Origin: Azospirillum sp. B21
GTDB taxonomy: Bacteria > Pseudomonadota > Alphaproteobacteria > Azospirillales > Azospirillaceae
Reading direction: 5' to 3'
Assembly: GCF_008364825.1 (NCBI RefSeq)
Contig: NZ_VTTO01000003.1
Location: 372,001-436,000 of the forward strand
DNA: 64,000 bases
Shown: piece after piece, positions 30,585 through 41,561 of the stretch
Position numbering within the stretch: position 1 is the stretch's first letter
Layout: each line of letters starts with the position of its first letter
The notes under the pieces: model-generated
Told to the model about the DNA's origin: nothing
Databases searched by the model: none
Seen by the model: the letters and a program-made list of their open reading frames with translations, nothing else
Program-made: the position numbers and the translations under genes

Positions 30585-30894
30585 GTGGTGTGTAACGGAA
30601 CGCCGTCAACAGGCGCATCACGTCGCTGTCATGTTCGGCCGGCACCGGCTCCCGTCCCGACATCCAGTCGTAGAGGTCGGGATCGCCAAGCTCCAGCAGC
30701 GCTTCGAATCGGTCGAGCATGGCATGGTCGAAGTCGCCGACATGGGCGTCGGCGAAGCTGCCCATCAGCAGATCCATCTCGCGCGTGCCGCGATGCCAGG
30801 AGCGGAAGCGCAGCCGCTTGCGCCGGTTCTCAAGCGATTCGGCCTTCTCGGGAGCCGGCGTCTGGGAAGCCGGGGGGGTGCCGTTCTCGGTCAT
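30571..30894 (-). CDS. sdhE: Succinate dehydrogenase assembly factor SdhE
   Basis: SdhE (CptB, Pfam Sdh5, DUF339) helps attach FAD covalently to the flavoprotein subunit of succinate dehydrogenase. The 107-residue protein carries the diagnostic RG-x-R-E motif in WHRGTREMDLLMGSFAD (about residues 38-54) and LLELGDPDLYDWMSGREPVP near 72, with a disordered 25-residue Pro/Glu-rich N-terminus. The ATG at 30894 is chosen because the longer frame upstream has no homology. sdhE beside mfd is a common alphaproteobacterial order. Its 3' end runs into the 22-bp tandem repeat. Confidence 0.93.
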   Translation of the reverse strand: MTENGTPPASQTPAPEKAESLENRRKRLRFRSWHRGTREMDLLMGSFADAHVGDFDHAMLDRFEALLELGDPDLYDWMSGREPVPAEHDSDVMRLLTAFRYTPRQGS

Positions 30895-31001
30895 TGCTGT
30901 CCAACGTCGAAAACCCCCAGCACCACCAGCGGCGAAGGGGGAACCATTCAGGAACCCCATCCTGCACGGGCGGACGCCGCGATGCAACCTCGGCCGCCTG
31001 C

Positions 31002-31038
31002 CTTGACCGCCGCCATCTTGACCGCCTCCATCTTGACC
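31002..31038 (+). repeat. 15-bp tandem repeat in the gdx promoter region
   Basis: The unit CTTGACCGCC(G/T)CCAT occurs at 31002-31016 and 31017-31031, and a third CTTGACC begins at 31032. The third TTGACC is the -35 of the gdx promoter, so the array offers three spaced copies of a -35-like element. Confidence 0.75.
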
Positions 31039-31061
31039 AAGGGAGGCGGATGTCCTATCTG
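31033..31061 (+). promoter_or_regulatory. Candidate promoter of gdx/sugE
   Basis: TTGACC at 31033-31038, a 17-base spacer and TATCTG at 31056-31061 fit a sigma-70 promoter. The predicted start site near 31068 lies about five bases before the first riboswitch hairpin, as expected for a leader that begins with the aptamer. Confidence 0.6.
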
Positions 31062-31072
31062 CCCACTGGCCC

Positions 31073-31125
31073 GCGGGGACGACCTCGCCAATGAATGAGG
31101 GTTACCGGGTGGGGACGACCCCGCC
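31073..31125 (+). ncRNA. Guanidine-II (mini-ykkC) riboswitch
   Basis: Two hairpins with identical ACGA tetraloops stand in tandem. P1 pairs 31073-31078 (GCGGGG) with 31083-31088 around the loop at 31079-31082. P2 pairs 31108-31114 (GGTGGGG) with 31119-31125 around the loop at 31115-31118. Both therefore contain GGGGACGACC, matching the mini-ykkC signature of paired stems capped by ACGR loops. The 19-base linker is within the class range. The gdx Shine-Dalgarno GGAGG (31136-31140) lies 10 bases after P2, suggesting translational control: guanidine binding would free the site. The gene it precedes is a known target type for this class. Confidence 0.88.
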
Positions 31126-31147
31126 ATTCCAAGACGGAGGTACCGTC

Positions 31148-31465
31148 ATGGCGTGGGTCACGCTTTTCTTCGCCGGCTTGTTCGAAATCGGTTGGGCCGT
31201 CGGCCTGAAATACACCGAAGGCTTCACCCGTCTTGTGCCGAGCGTGCTGACCGCCGCGGCGATGCTGGCAAGCATTCTGCTGCTGGGGGCTGCGTTGAAG
31301 ACGCTGCCGTTGGGCACGGCTTATGCGGTCTGGACGGGGATCGGCACGGTCGGCACCGCGGTGCTGGGCATGATGCTGTTCGGCGAACCCGCCGGGGCGT
31401 TGCGGCTGCTGTGCATCGCGGCGATCGTCGGCGGGATCGTCGGGCTGAAGGTTCTGCATGGGTGA
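31148..31465 (+). CDS. gdx: Guanidinium exporter, SMR family (Gdx/SugE)
   Basis: A 105-residue small multidrug resistance protein with four transmembrane helices. [29 protein letters not shown] holds the membrane glutamate Glu13 that couples proton and substrate movement, and [17 protein letters not shown] and [23 protein letters not shown] complete the fold. SugE-subtype members export guanidinium in exchange for protons (renamed Gdx). The ATG at 31148 follows GGAGG at seven bases. The guanidine-II riboswitch directly upstream supports the guanidine assignment over a quaternary-ammonium role. Confidence 0.94.
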   Translation: MAWVTLFFAGLFEIGWAVGLKYTEGFTRLVPSVLTAAAMLASILLLGAALKTLPLGTAYAVWTGIGTVGTAVLGMMLFGEPAGALRLLCIAAIVGGIVGLKVLHG

Positions 31466-31479
31466 GTGGTCGCCGGTGG

Positions 31480-31600
31480 CCCCACCCTAACCCTCTCCCG
31501 CTCACGCGGGAGAGGGAACTCCGCCGCTCTGCGATTATAAACTACCTTAACAAGCGTCCTACCCCCTCTCCCGCGTAGCGGGGGAGGGATGGGGAGGGGG
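31480..31600 (+). repeat. Double-hairpin intergenic repeat, copy 3
   Basis: Left arm CCCCACCCTAACCCTCTCCC from 31480 with a small hairpin, spacer containing GGGAACTCCGCCGCTCTGC (shared with copy 1), an AT-rich core, and a right half ending GGGATGGGGAGGGGG at 31600. It lies between the convergent gdx and ACT-protein genes, 14 bases after the gdx stop. Confidence 0.87.
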
Positions 31601-31619
31601 TACTTGGACCAAATCCCCC

Positions 31620-32159
31620 TCAAACCCCCTCCGTCCGGCAATTCAGCCCAAGCGTCTCCGCGGTATTCGCCACCGCCGACAGGCAGACCTCCGCCCGCTC
31701 CGCCGGAATCGAGACCGAGAAGCGCAGGACATAGCGCTCGCCCGCGCGGTCGGGCAGGGTCTGCGCGTCCAGCCGCACGATGTTGGCGTCGAACTGGGTG
31801 AAGATCTCCGACAGGCGCGCCACGAGGCCCGGCTGGTCGCCGCCCGACACTTCGACGCGGTGGGTGACCATGGCCTGTGGCCCCGGCTGGGGATCGAAGG
31901 CGAAGGGCGTGACCTTCACTTCGGCGCCGGACAGGACGGGCAGGGACGACAGGCTGGCCTGAACCTCCGCCACCGTCAAACCGGCGGGCAGCTCGCAGAC
32001 GGCGGAGAACTCGGCACCGGTGCCGAGCGAGGCGAAGGTGGCGTCGCGCAGGTTGATGCCCTGTTCGAACAGGTGGCTGGTGATGCCGGAAACCAGCCCG
32101 ACCCGGTCGGGGCAGAAGGTGGAAACCAAGGCAAGTCCGGCAGTCGATTCCGTCGCCAT
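31620..32159 (-). CDS. Tandem ACT-domain protein, GcvR-like
   Basis: A 179-residue protein of two ACT domains. Domain 1 (about 7-80) begins LALVSTFCPDRVGLVSGITSHLFEQGINLRDA; domain 2 (about 95-170) contains HRVEVSGGDQPGLVARLSEIFTQFDANIVRLDAQ. The pattern is that of the glycine cleavage system repressor GcvR and related stand-alone ACT-ACT proteins, which bind amino acids and act through protein contacts. No gcv genes are in the window, so the regulon is not shown. The ATG at 32159 has GGGAGAT upstream. It starts no visible operon. Confidence 0.85.
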   Translation of the reverse strand: MATESTAGLALVSTFCPDRVGLVSGITSHLFEQGINLRDATFASLGTGAEFSAVCELPAGLTVAEVQASLSSLPVLSGAEVKVTPFAFDPQPGPQAMVTHRVEVSGGDQPGLVARLSEIFTQFDANIVRLDAQTLPDRAGERYVLRFSVSIPAERAEVCLSAVANTAETLGLNCRTEGV

Positions 32160-32265
32160 CGCACATCTCCCGTGTCGGTTTTCTTCGCGGGCACGGGTTC
32201 GGCCGTGCCGTCCGGATGCGCGATCATCGAAGCGGGGTGCCGGGAACGCCAGCACAAAATCGCGT

Positions 32266-32553
32266 TCAGCTGCCGAACAGGCGGCGGGTGGCGGCGCTGA
32301 TGGCGTGAAGCTCCGCCGCCAGCGCCGGGTCTACGTCGTCGACATAGTGGGAGGCGAGCAGGCCGAAATTCAGGTCGTCGGCACGCTCCAGCCGCTTGGC
32401 GCCATCCCGTGCCGCGCCGTCCACATAGTCGAGCTGGCGCTGGATGCTGGCCAGCCAACTGTTGTCCGGCTCCCGTCCAACCAGTGCCGCAACTCCGGCG
32501 GAGGCGCGTGCGATGCGACGGCGCAGCTCGTCGGTGGTGGTGATGTCGGTCAT
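32266..32553 (-). CDS. Small helical protein, possibly Tsi6-like
   Basis: A 95-residue all-helical protein. The stretch SIQRQLDYVDGAARDGAKRLERADDLNFGLLASHYVDDVDPALAAELHAI resembles, from memory, the Tsi6 immunity protein pattern (QLxYI, then a G-x-x-A segment, then D-x-DP-x-L). If so it could neutralise an NAD(P)+ glycohydrolase toxin, but no type VI effector or toxin gene is adjacent, so it may be an orphan or do something else. The ATG at 32553 follows AGGAGA. The next gene upstream on the same strand is a secreted protein 89 bases away. Confidence 0.75.
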   Translation of the reverse strand: MTDITTTDELRRRIARASAGVAALVGREPDNSWLASIQRQLDYVDGAARDGAKRLERADDLNFGLLASHYVDDVDPALAAELHAISAATRRLFGS

Positions 32554-32642
32554 GGCGGGCTCTCCTGTGGACGGCGACGGCGGCCAGTCTGATCGCCCGC
32601 CGCCAGCCGGAGAACAGGGAATCGGAGGGGAACGTCGCGGTG

Positions 32643-33215
32643 CTACTGGGCGAGGCCGCCGCTGGTCACGCCGGCCTTGACGCTGTTCGGCACCACCACC
32701 TGAGCGCAGCCGCCCTTGGTCTGCACGCAGATGCCGGGGGTGGTCCAGCAGTCGGCGATCGGGGCCGCGACCGATTGCAAGCCTTGGCCGGACGGCAGCA
32801 CCGCCTTGTACTCCGCCCGTCCGGTGCCGGAAATGCCCAGGCAATCGGGCGTTGCGGTGACGACGGGAGAGAAGAAGTTCCCGAATCGGACGGTGTCGTA
32901 CCCGGTGCGGACATACTGGAACCAGGTGATGCCGGCCGGGATGTCGATCACCTGCAGCGGCTTGGAAAAATCGATCCCCTTGGAGTCGTCGGCATAGCGG
33001 GCCGAGGTGAGATCGGTCGATGCGTAGAAATAGCTCGCCACCACCACACGGGCATTCAGCTGGTCGGCGCTGGACCCCGTGGCCTTGGCGGTGGCCACCT
33101 GCTCCGCCGTCGGGGCGGTCTGGGCCTGCCCCGGGAGCGCGGCAGCCAAGGTCAAGCCCACGGTCAGGGAAATCGCGAGTGTCGCCTGCCGGGCAATGTT
33201 GGAAAAAGAGCGCAT
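32643..33215 (-). CDS. Secreted hypothetical protein with conserved cysteines
   Basis: A 190-residue protein with a signal peptide (basic start, hydrophobic LAISLTVGLTLAAALPGQA, cut near residue 31). The mature part has a VVVASYFYASTDLTSARYADDS segment, the aromatic stretch GITWFQYVRTGYDTVRFGNFF, and four cysteines (PDCLG, ADCWTTPGIC, KGGC) that could form two disulfides. I do not recognise the family. The ribosome-binding site is weak. It lies alone between the Tsi6-like gene and tldD, all on the minus strand with gaps of 89 and 144 bases. Confidence 0.75.
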   Translation of the reverse strand: MRSFSNIARQATLAISLTVGLTLAAALPGQAQTAPTAEQVATAKATGSSADQLNARVVVASYFYASTDLTSARYADDSKGIDFSKPLQVIDIPAGITWFQYVRTGYDTVRFGNFFSPVVTATPDCLGISGTGRAEYKAVLPSGQGLQSVAAPIADCWTTPGICVQTKGGCAQVVVPNSVKAGVTSGGLAQ

Positions 33216-33359
33216 CGGTTGCCGTCCAATCCGGATAATTGAAAAACTCCGGAACAACGGTACCCATGCAATCGACCGGTCCAAGCCCCGAATGCGAAAG
33301 GGGCCGGACCATGGCATGGTCCGGCTCCCTCATTGCATACCGTGTAACGTGGTGCGCCG

Positions 33360-34793
<1,434 letters not shown>

Positions 34794-35023
34794 GAAAACT
34801 CCGAACCTGTGATGGGGCGGAACCCGGTCTGCCCGGCCTGATGGCTTGTGCCGGCCTCGTTCCGCCGGCCTTGTTCCATGGTAGGACACAGTGTCATAGC
34901 GGGCGTTGTCGCGCCGCGCCCTACGATGTGTTCTAACGGACAGACTATAGTGTGGCGACGCGCGGGCCATCCGGCAAGGTTTGGCGATGCCGTGCCGGGT
35001 GCCGGACAGGAGAGGGGGGCTTC

Positions 35024-36394
35024 ATGACCGAGAACGCGGTGCGGGCGACCATGGACACGCTCAATCGCGATGGCGCGGCCGGCGCCATGGTCGGCCCGCG
35101 CCCCTTGCGCGACCACCCGCTGCGTCAGGTCCTGACCAACGAGGTTCATGCCCGTCCGCCGGAATCCGTGGCGGCGCCGGTGCGCGCGACGATGCTGGCG
35201 ATGCTGTCGGGGGAGGGGGCTACCGAGGCCGACCGCCGCCATCTGGAGGCGCTGTGCGACTGGGCCGGCGTCGTCCGGCCGCCGCAGGGCGCCACCCACC
35301 ACAGCGCGTCCTTCGGCAGCTTTCATCTGAAATGGGAGCGGCATACCGAATTCTCGACCTGGACCGTCTTCCGCCCCAGTGCCATGCCGGCGGGCGCCTT
35401 GGTCGACCCCTTCCTGGAGCCGGCGCTGCACGCCCTGCCGCGCGACTGGCTGGCGGGTCTGCCGGGCGAACTGCTGGTCGGCATCCATGTCGCCGTGCTC
35501 GACGCCGACACGCCGGAGCCGTCGCCGTCCATGATGGCTGCGATGTTCGGATCGGAGAGCTATGTCGGCTCGCGCATCGCCGGCCGCTCGGCCACGGCCT
35601 GGACCGATTTCCGCATCCATGGCGATGGCTTCTCCCGCATGCTGGTCGCCGACCATTCCATGACGCCGCGCCAGACCGGGCGGGTGTTGCAGCGCCTGCT
35701 CGAGATCGAGACCTACAGGGTGCTGGCCTTGCTGGCGCTGCCGATGGCGCGCGGCGTGCTGCCCCGCATCGGTCCGATCGAAGCCGGCGTGGCCGAGGTC
35801 ACCAACCGGATCGCCGGCCTGCGCGGCCTGCAGGACGAGCGTGACCTGCTCGACCGGTTGACCCTGCTGGCGGCACAGACCGAGCAGATCTCTGCCGAGA
35901 CCGCCTACCGATTCGGCGCCGCCCGCGCCTATTACGAGTTGGTGGAGCGGCGAATCGAGGAACTGCGCGAGATCCGGATCGAGGGGCTGCAGACCGTCCA
36001 GGAGTTCATGGATCGCCGCCTGACCCCCGCCATCCGCACCTGCGAGGCGGTGGAGCAGCGGCTCGAGTCGCTGTCGCAGCGGGTCGCGCGGGCCAGCACA
36101 TTGCTGCGCACCCGCGTGGAGATCGCGGTGGAAGGGCAGAATGCCGAGCTTCTCCAGTCGATGGACCGCCGCGCCCAGCTGCAGCTGCGCCTGCAGGAGA
36201 CGGTGGAAGGGCTGTCGGTGGTGGCGATCAGCTATTACCTCGTCGGCATCGTTGGCTATGCGGCGAAGGGGCTGAAGGGCTTCGGGCTGAAGGTCGATCC
36301 GGACCTGCTGGTGGGGTTGATGATCCCCATCGTCATCGCCTTCGTCTGGTCGGGGGTACGGCGAATCCGCAAGGTGCTGGTCGGCGAGCATTGA
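35024..36394 (+). CDS. DUF3422 family membrane-anchored protein
   Basis: A 456-residue member of DUF3422 (Pfam PF11902), common in proteobacteria and of unknown role. The N-terminal half includes the conserved NEVHARPPE segment near residue 42 and HLKWERHTEFSTWTVFR near 106; the middle is a coiled-coil region (about 270-390, RIEELREIRIEGLQTVQEFMDRRL); the end carries two membrane helices (VVAISYYLVGIVGYAAKG and LLVGLMIPIVIAFVWSGV). The layout resembles CorA-like membrane ends, but no GMN motif is seen. The ATG at 35024 is preceded by AGGAGAGGGGGG. It is divergent from tldD. Confidence 0.88.
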   Translation: MTENAVRATMDTLNRDGAAGAMVGPRPLRDHPLRQVLTNEVHARPPESVAAPVRATMLAMLSGEGATEADRRHLEALCDWAGVVRPPQGATHHSASFGSFHLKWERHTEFSTWTVFRPSAMPAGALVDPFLEPALHALPRDWLAGLPGELLVGIHVAVLDADTPEPSPSMMAAMFGSESYVGSRIAGRSATAWTDFRIHGDGFSRMLVADHSMTPRQTGRVLQRLLEIETYRVLALLALPMARGVLPRIGPIEAGVAEVTNRIAGLRGLQDERDLLDRLTLLAAQTEQISAETAYRFGAARAYYELVERRIEELREIRIEGLQTVQEFMDRRLTPAIRTCEAVEQRLESLSQRVARASTLLRTRVEIAVEGQNAELLQSMDRRAQLQLRLQETVEGLSVVAISYYLVGIVGYAAKGLKGFGLKVDPDLLVGLMIPIVIAFVWSGVRRIRKVLVGEH

Positions 36395-36440
36395 GGGGCG
36401 TTTTGGCGGTATTGGTTCGTTTTTGAAGGGGCAAGTTAGA

Positions 36441-36540
36441 CCCCCACCTATCCTCCCCCGCTGGGCGGGGGAGGGATTGGAGCTTAGTCGGCGTTCAGCG
36501 GCAGTCCCTCCCCCGCCCAGCGGGGGAGGATAGGTGGGGG
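36441..36540. repeat. Double-hairpin intergenic repeat, copy 4 (perfect arms)
   Basis: Arms 36441-36476 and 36505-36540 are perfect 36-base inverted repeats around a 28-base spacer. Each arm also folds on itself (CCTCCCCCGC-TGG-GCGGGGGAGG), so the element can form one long hairpin or two short ones. It is the best-preserved copy, 46 bases after the DUF3422 stop, and the only clear copy not between convergent genes. Confidence 0.93.
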
Positions 36541-37027
36541 CTGGCGCCTATCACCTTCGCGCATCTGGCCCGAAGCCCACAGCTGACCCATCCTTAGTTC
36601 CTGAGTCGCACCCAGGCGCCGCAACAATCCTGCGCGCCTATCCGCGTGACTCCTCACATCCTTTCCTGCACCCATTCCCACAAACATCCGCTATCCCAAC
36701 GGACTGCGACGGAATGTCGCATGGTTTGACCCCTGTGCGCGCTCAACCTTTGTACCCATGGCGCAGCTGAATGTGAGGAAAAGTCTATGCAATCCGTAGG
36801 AGAGAGGAAAGGCTTGTAACCCAGCGCGGCGTGGGGATAAGCTCCGGATGCGGGTATATGTCGCGCTAAGATGGCGTGATCCCTGCATAAACTGGCGTTC
36901 GCTGATAAGCCCAACTATGGACCGAACGAACGGATGGCGGTCCACCGGACAAGAGGGCGGAGGGAGCGTCGGCGGGAAGAGACGACCGCGTGCCATGACG
37001 AGCGTCGCGGCTAAGAAGGGGTTGGGG
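36541..37027 (+). other. 487-base gap upstream of the oxidase operon
   Basis: I see no convincing gene here. The local composition is less GC-rich than the flanks. The region should contain the coxB promoter and leader. A TTGACC at 36725-36730 could be a -35 element but lacks a good -10 at 17 bases. No clear FNR-type TTGAT-N4-ATCAA box is visible. Confidence 0.5.
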
Positions 37028-37885
37028 ATGAGAAGGCAAAGCCTGTACACCGCCGGCCTGGCGGCGGTCCTGTCGATGGTCGGGCCGGCGATGATGGGGT
37101 GGGGTGCCGCCCTGGCGAACGAGCCGAAGCCGTGGGAGATGGGCATGCAGCCCTCCGCCTCCCCGGTCAAGCACCTGATGACCTCGTTCAACGACCTGCT
37201 GACCATCATCATCACGCTGATCGTCATCTTCGTCGCGGGGCTGATGGCCTATTGCATCGTCCGCTTCGATGCGAAGAAGAACCCGGTTCCGTCCAAGACC
37301 TCGCATCATACGCTGCTTGAGGTCGCCTGGACCGTTCTGCCGGTGATCATCCTGATCGTGATCGCCGTGCCGTCCTTCAAGCTGCTCTATGCCGCGGAAC
37401 GCATTCCCGAGGCCGAGATGACCGTCAAGGTCACCGGCCGCCAGTGGTACTGGGACTATGAGTATCCCGACCACGGCAACATCGCCTTCTCCAGCTACAT
37501 GATCCCTGAATCGGAGATCAAGCCCGGCCAGCGCCGTTTGCTGGAGGTCGACAACCGGGTCGTCGTGCCGGTCAACACCACCGTCCGGCTGATGGTGACC
37601 GCGGGCGACGTGATCCATTCCTGGGCGATGCCGGCCTTCGGGGTCAAGAAGGATGGCGTTCCCGGCCGCATCAACGAGACCTGGTTCAAGGCAGAACGCG
37701 AAGGCGTCTATTACGGCCAGTGCTCCGAAATCTGCGGCACCAACCACGGCTACATGCCGATCGCGGTCGAGGTGGTGTCCCGCGAGGCGTTCGACGCCTG
37801 GGTCGCCAAGACCAAGTCGGCCTCCGCGCCCAAGGACCCGGCCCGCGACGTGGCGGAGCGTCCGACCGGAACGCTGGTCGAATGA
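37028..37885 (+). CDS. coxB: Cytochrome c oxidase subunit II (aa3 type)
   Basis: Subunit II accepts electrons from cytochrome c through its binuclear CuA site. The 285-residue protein has a signal peptide (to about residue 33), two membrane helices (about 55-78 and 95-115), and a periplasmic cupredoxin domain with VTGRQWYWDYEYPD, the CuA ligand His in VIHSWAMPAFGVKKDG, and CSEICGTNHGYM, which supplies the two Cys, His and Met. There is no C-terminal cytochrome c domain, so it is of the mitochondrial aa3 form. ATG 37028 follows AAGGGG; ATG 36995 is an alternative. It opens the oxidase operon. Confidence 0.96.
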   Translation: MRRQSLYTAGLAAVLSMVGPAMMGWGAALANEPKPWEMGMQPSASPVKHLMTSFNDLLTIIITLIVIFVAGLMAYCIVRFDAKKNPVPSKTSHHTLLEVAWTVLPVIILIVIAVPSFKLLYAAERIPEAEMTVKVTGRQWYWDYEYPDHGNIAFSSYMIPESEIKPGQRRLLEVDNRVVVPVNTTVRLMVTAGDVIHSWAMPAFGVKKDGVPGRINETWFKAEREGVYYGQCSEICGTNHGYMPIAVEVVSREAFDAWVAKTKSASAPKDPARDVAERPTGTLVE

Positions 37886-39643
<1,758 letters not shown>

Positions 39644-39656
39644 GCATGCTAACCGG

Positions 39657-39682
39657 CGGGCGTTGCCGCACTGCAGCGCCCG
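39657..39682 (+). other. Hairpin after ctaD
   Basis: Bases 39657-39666 pair with 39673-39682 in a 10-bp stem with one G-U pair and a six-base loop, 13 bases after the ctaD stop and about 100 before ctaB. With no T-run it is more likely an mRNA-stabilising or partial stop element that sets a higher level of subunits I/II than of assembly factors. Confidence 0.4.
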
Positions 39683-39784
39683 ACCCATCTGGAACGGACG
39701 AAGCCGGAAAGCCCAAACAATGGGCACCGGCAGGACGGGCGCCGGGGCGACGGACCCGGGGTTAGAAGACGACAAGGACATGAT

Positions 39785-40696
39785 ATGACGGACGTGACGA
39801 ACGAACTGACGCTCAATCAGACCGGAGGAGCGTCGGCGGGTGACTTCATCGAGTTGCTGAAACCGCGGGTCATGTCGCTTGTGGTCTTCACCGGGCTGGC
39901 CGGCATCGTTCTGGCCCCCGGCCACATCCATCCCTTCCTGGCCGTCGTCGCCGTGCTGTGCATCGCCGTCGGCGCCGGGGCGTCGGGCGCCATCAACATG
40001 TGGTACGACCGCGACATCGACGCGGTGATGGCGCGCACGATCAAGCGCCCGATCCCGTCGGGCCGCGTCGAGCCGTCGGAGGCGTTGGGCTTCGGCGTCA
40101 CCCTGTCGATGCTGTCCGTCGTGGTGATGGGGCTGGCGGTGAACTGGGCGGCGGCCTCGCTGCTGGCGCTGACCATCGGCTTCTATGTCTTCGTCTACAC
40201 CATGTGGCTGAAGCGCCGGACCCCGCAGAACATCGTGATCGGCGGGGCCGCCGGTGCCTTCCCGCCGATGATCGGCTGGGCCGCGGTGACGGGCAGCATT
40301 GATCTGCCGTCGATCCTGCTGTTCCTGCTGATCTTCCTGTGGACGCCGCCGCATTTCTGGGCGCTGGCCCTGTTCCGCAACGGCGACTACACCCGCGCCG
40401 GCGTGCCGATGATGCCGGTGGTGGCGGGCGAGGCGTCGACCAAGCGCCAGATGCTGGCCTATACGCTGATCCTGCTGCCGGTGGCCGCGGCGCCGTTCTT
40501 CGTCGGGATCGCCGGGCCGGCCTATCTGGCGGTGTCGGCCATCCTCGGCCTGATGTTCGTCGGCCATGCCGTGCGCGTTCTGCGCGCGACCGACGACAAG
40601 CCGGCCAAGAAGATGTTCGGTTTCTCGATCCTGTACCTGTTCCTGCTGTTCGCCGTGATGATGGCGGAGCGGCTGATCCTTGGAGGGTGGGCATGA
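39785..40696 (+). CDS. ctaB: Heme O synthase (protoheme farnesyltransferase)
   Basis: CtaB attaches a farnesyl group to heme b to give heme O, the precursor of heme a for this oxidase. The 303-residue UbiA-family membrane protein has nine or so helices and the prenyl-diphosphate motif [23 protein letters not shown] near residue 73, plus the second acidic loop region around [17 protein letters not shown]. It starts 141 bases after ctaD and its stop overlaps the next small gene by four bases, keeping the assembly genes coupled. Confidence 0.96.
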   Translation: MTDVTNELTLNQTGGASAGDFIELLKPRVMSLVVFTGLAGIVLAPGHIHPFLAVVAVLCIAVGAGASGAINMWYDRDIDAVMARTIKRPIPSGRVEPSEALGFGVTLSMLSVVVMGLAVNWAAASLLALTIGFYVFVYTMWLKRRTPQNIVIGGAAGAFPPMIGWAAVTGSIDLPSILLFLLIFLWTPPHFWALALFRNGDYTRAGVPMMPVVAGEASTKRQMLAYTLILLPVAAAPFFVGIAGPAYLAVSAILGLMFVGHAVRVLRATDDKPAKKMFGFSILYLFLLFAVMMAERLILGGWA

Positions 40697-40878
40697 CGGT
40701 GATGGAACACGATACCCCGATCGATACCCGCGCCTCGGTGGAGGAGCAGAAGCGGCAGGAGGCCGCCTTGCGCGCCCGTAAGCTGCGCGGCCGCAATCTG
40801 GCCGTTCTGGCGGCGCTGCTGACCCTTGTCGTCCTGTTCTATGCCATCACCGTCGTGCGGATGGGCGGGGCGCACTGA
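40693..40878 (+). CDS. CoxF-like small oxidase-operon membrane protein
   Basis: A 61-residue protein with a charged N-terminal half ([20 protein letters not shown]) and one C-terminal membrane helix ([20 protein letters not shown]). It sits exactly between ctaB and ctaG, overlapping the first by four bases and the second by one, the usual place of the small CoxF gene in alphaproteobacteria. The role is thought to be oxidase assembly, not established. It was identified from its position and coupling more than from sequence. Confidence 0.8.
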   Translation: MTVMEHDTPIDTRASVEEQKRQEAALRARKLRGRNLAVLAALLTLVVLFYAITVVRMGGAH

Positions 40879-41540
40879 TGGCCGAGAGCGGCGAGATGAC
40901 CAAGCGCGACGACAGGCTGCGCCGCCGCAACCGGTTCGTCCTGGGCTCCCTGTTCGGGCTGGTGGCGGGGATGATCGGGCTGACCTATGCGTCGGTCCCG
41001 CTCTACAACCTGTTCTGCGCCGTCACCGGTTTCGGCGGCACGACCCAGCGGGCCGAACAGGCCGCGAACCGAGTCGTCGACCGCAAGGTGACCATCCGCT
41101 TCAACGCCGACACCAACAACGCGCTGCCTTGGTCCTTCAAGCCGGAGCAGAAGGAACTGGCGCTGAAGCTGGGAGAGACCGGGTTCGCCGCCTACCGGGC
41201 GGAGAACCGCGGGATCAAGCCCACCGTCGGCACCGCGGTCTACAATGTCTCGCCGGACAAGGCGGGCGCCTATTTCAACAAGATGCAGTGCTTCTGCTTC
41301 ACCGAGCAGATCCTGGAGCCCGGCCAGGCCGTGGACATGCCGGTGACCTTCTTCGTCGACCCGGCGATGGCCGACGACCCGAACATGGACGACGTGACCA
41401 CAATCACGCTGTCCTACACCTTCTTCCGCGCCAAGGACAGCGAGGCCCGGCTTGCCCAGCATGCCGCGACCTCCGCCCCGTCCGGCGGCGCGGAGGCAAG
41501 CAAACAAAAGGCGGAGCCGGGGGCGACCGCCACAAACTGA
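40878..41540 (+). CDS. ctaG: Cytochrome c oxidase assembly protein CtaG/Cox11
   Basis: Cox11 delivers copper to the CuB site of subunit I. The 220-residue protein has one N-terminal membrane helix (about 19-41, with SVPLYNLFCAVTGFGGTTQ just after, containing a conserved Cys) and a periplasmic immunoglobulin-like domain with the copper motif KMQCFCFTEQ and the PVTFFVDP segment. A Lys/Ala-rich tail of about 25 residues follows the conserved domain. Start overlaps the coxF-like stop by one base; ctaE follows after 21 bases. Confidence 0.96.
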   Translation: MAESGEMTKRDDRLRRRNRFVLGSLFGLVAGMIGLTYASVPLYNLFCAVTGFGGTTQRAEQAANRVVDRKVTIRFNADTNNALPWSFKPEQKELALKLGETGFAAYRAENRGIKPTVGTAVYNVSPDKAGAYFNKMQCFCFTEQILEPGQAVDMPVTFFVDPAMADDPNMDDVTTITLSYTFFRAKDSEARLAQHAATSAPSGGAEASKQKAEPGATATN

Positions 41541-41561
41541 ACAATATGGGGTAGTGAGACG

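Noticed and set aside
36725..36745. Possible FNR-like site upstream of coxB
   Set aside because: TTGAC and CTCAA are about ten bases apart, not the four of an FNR box.
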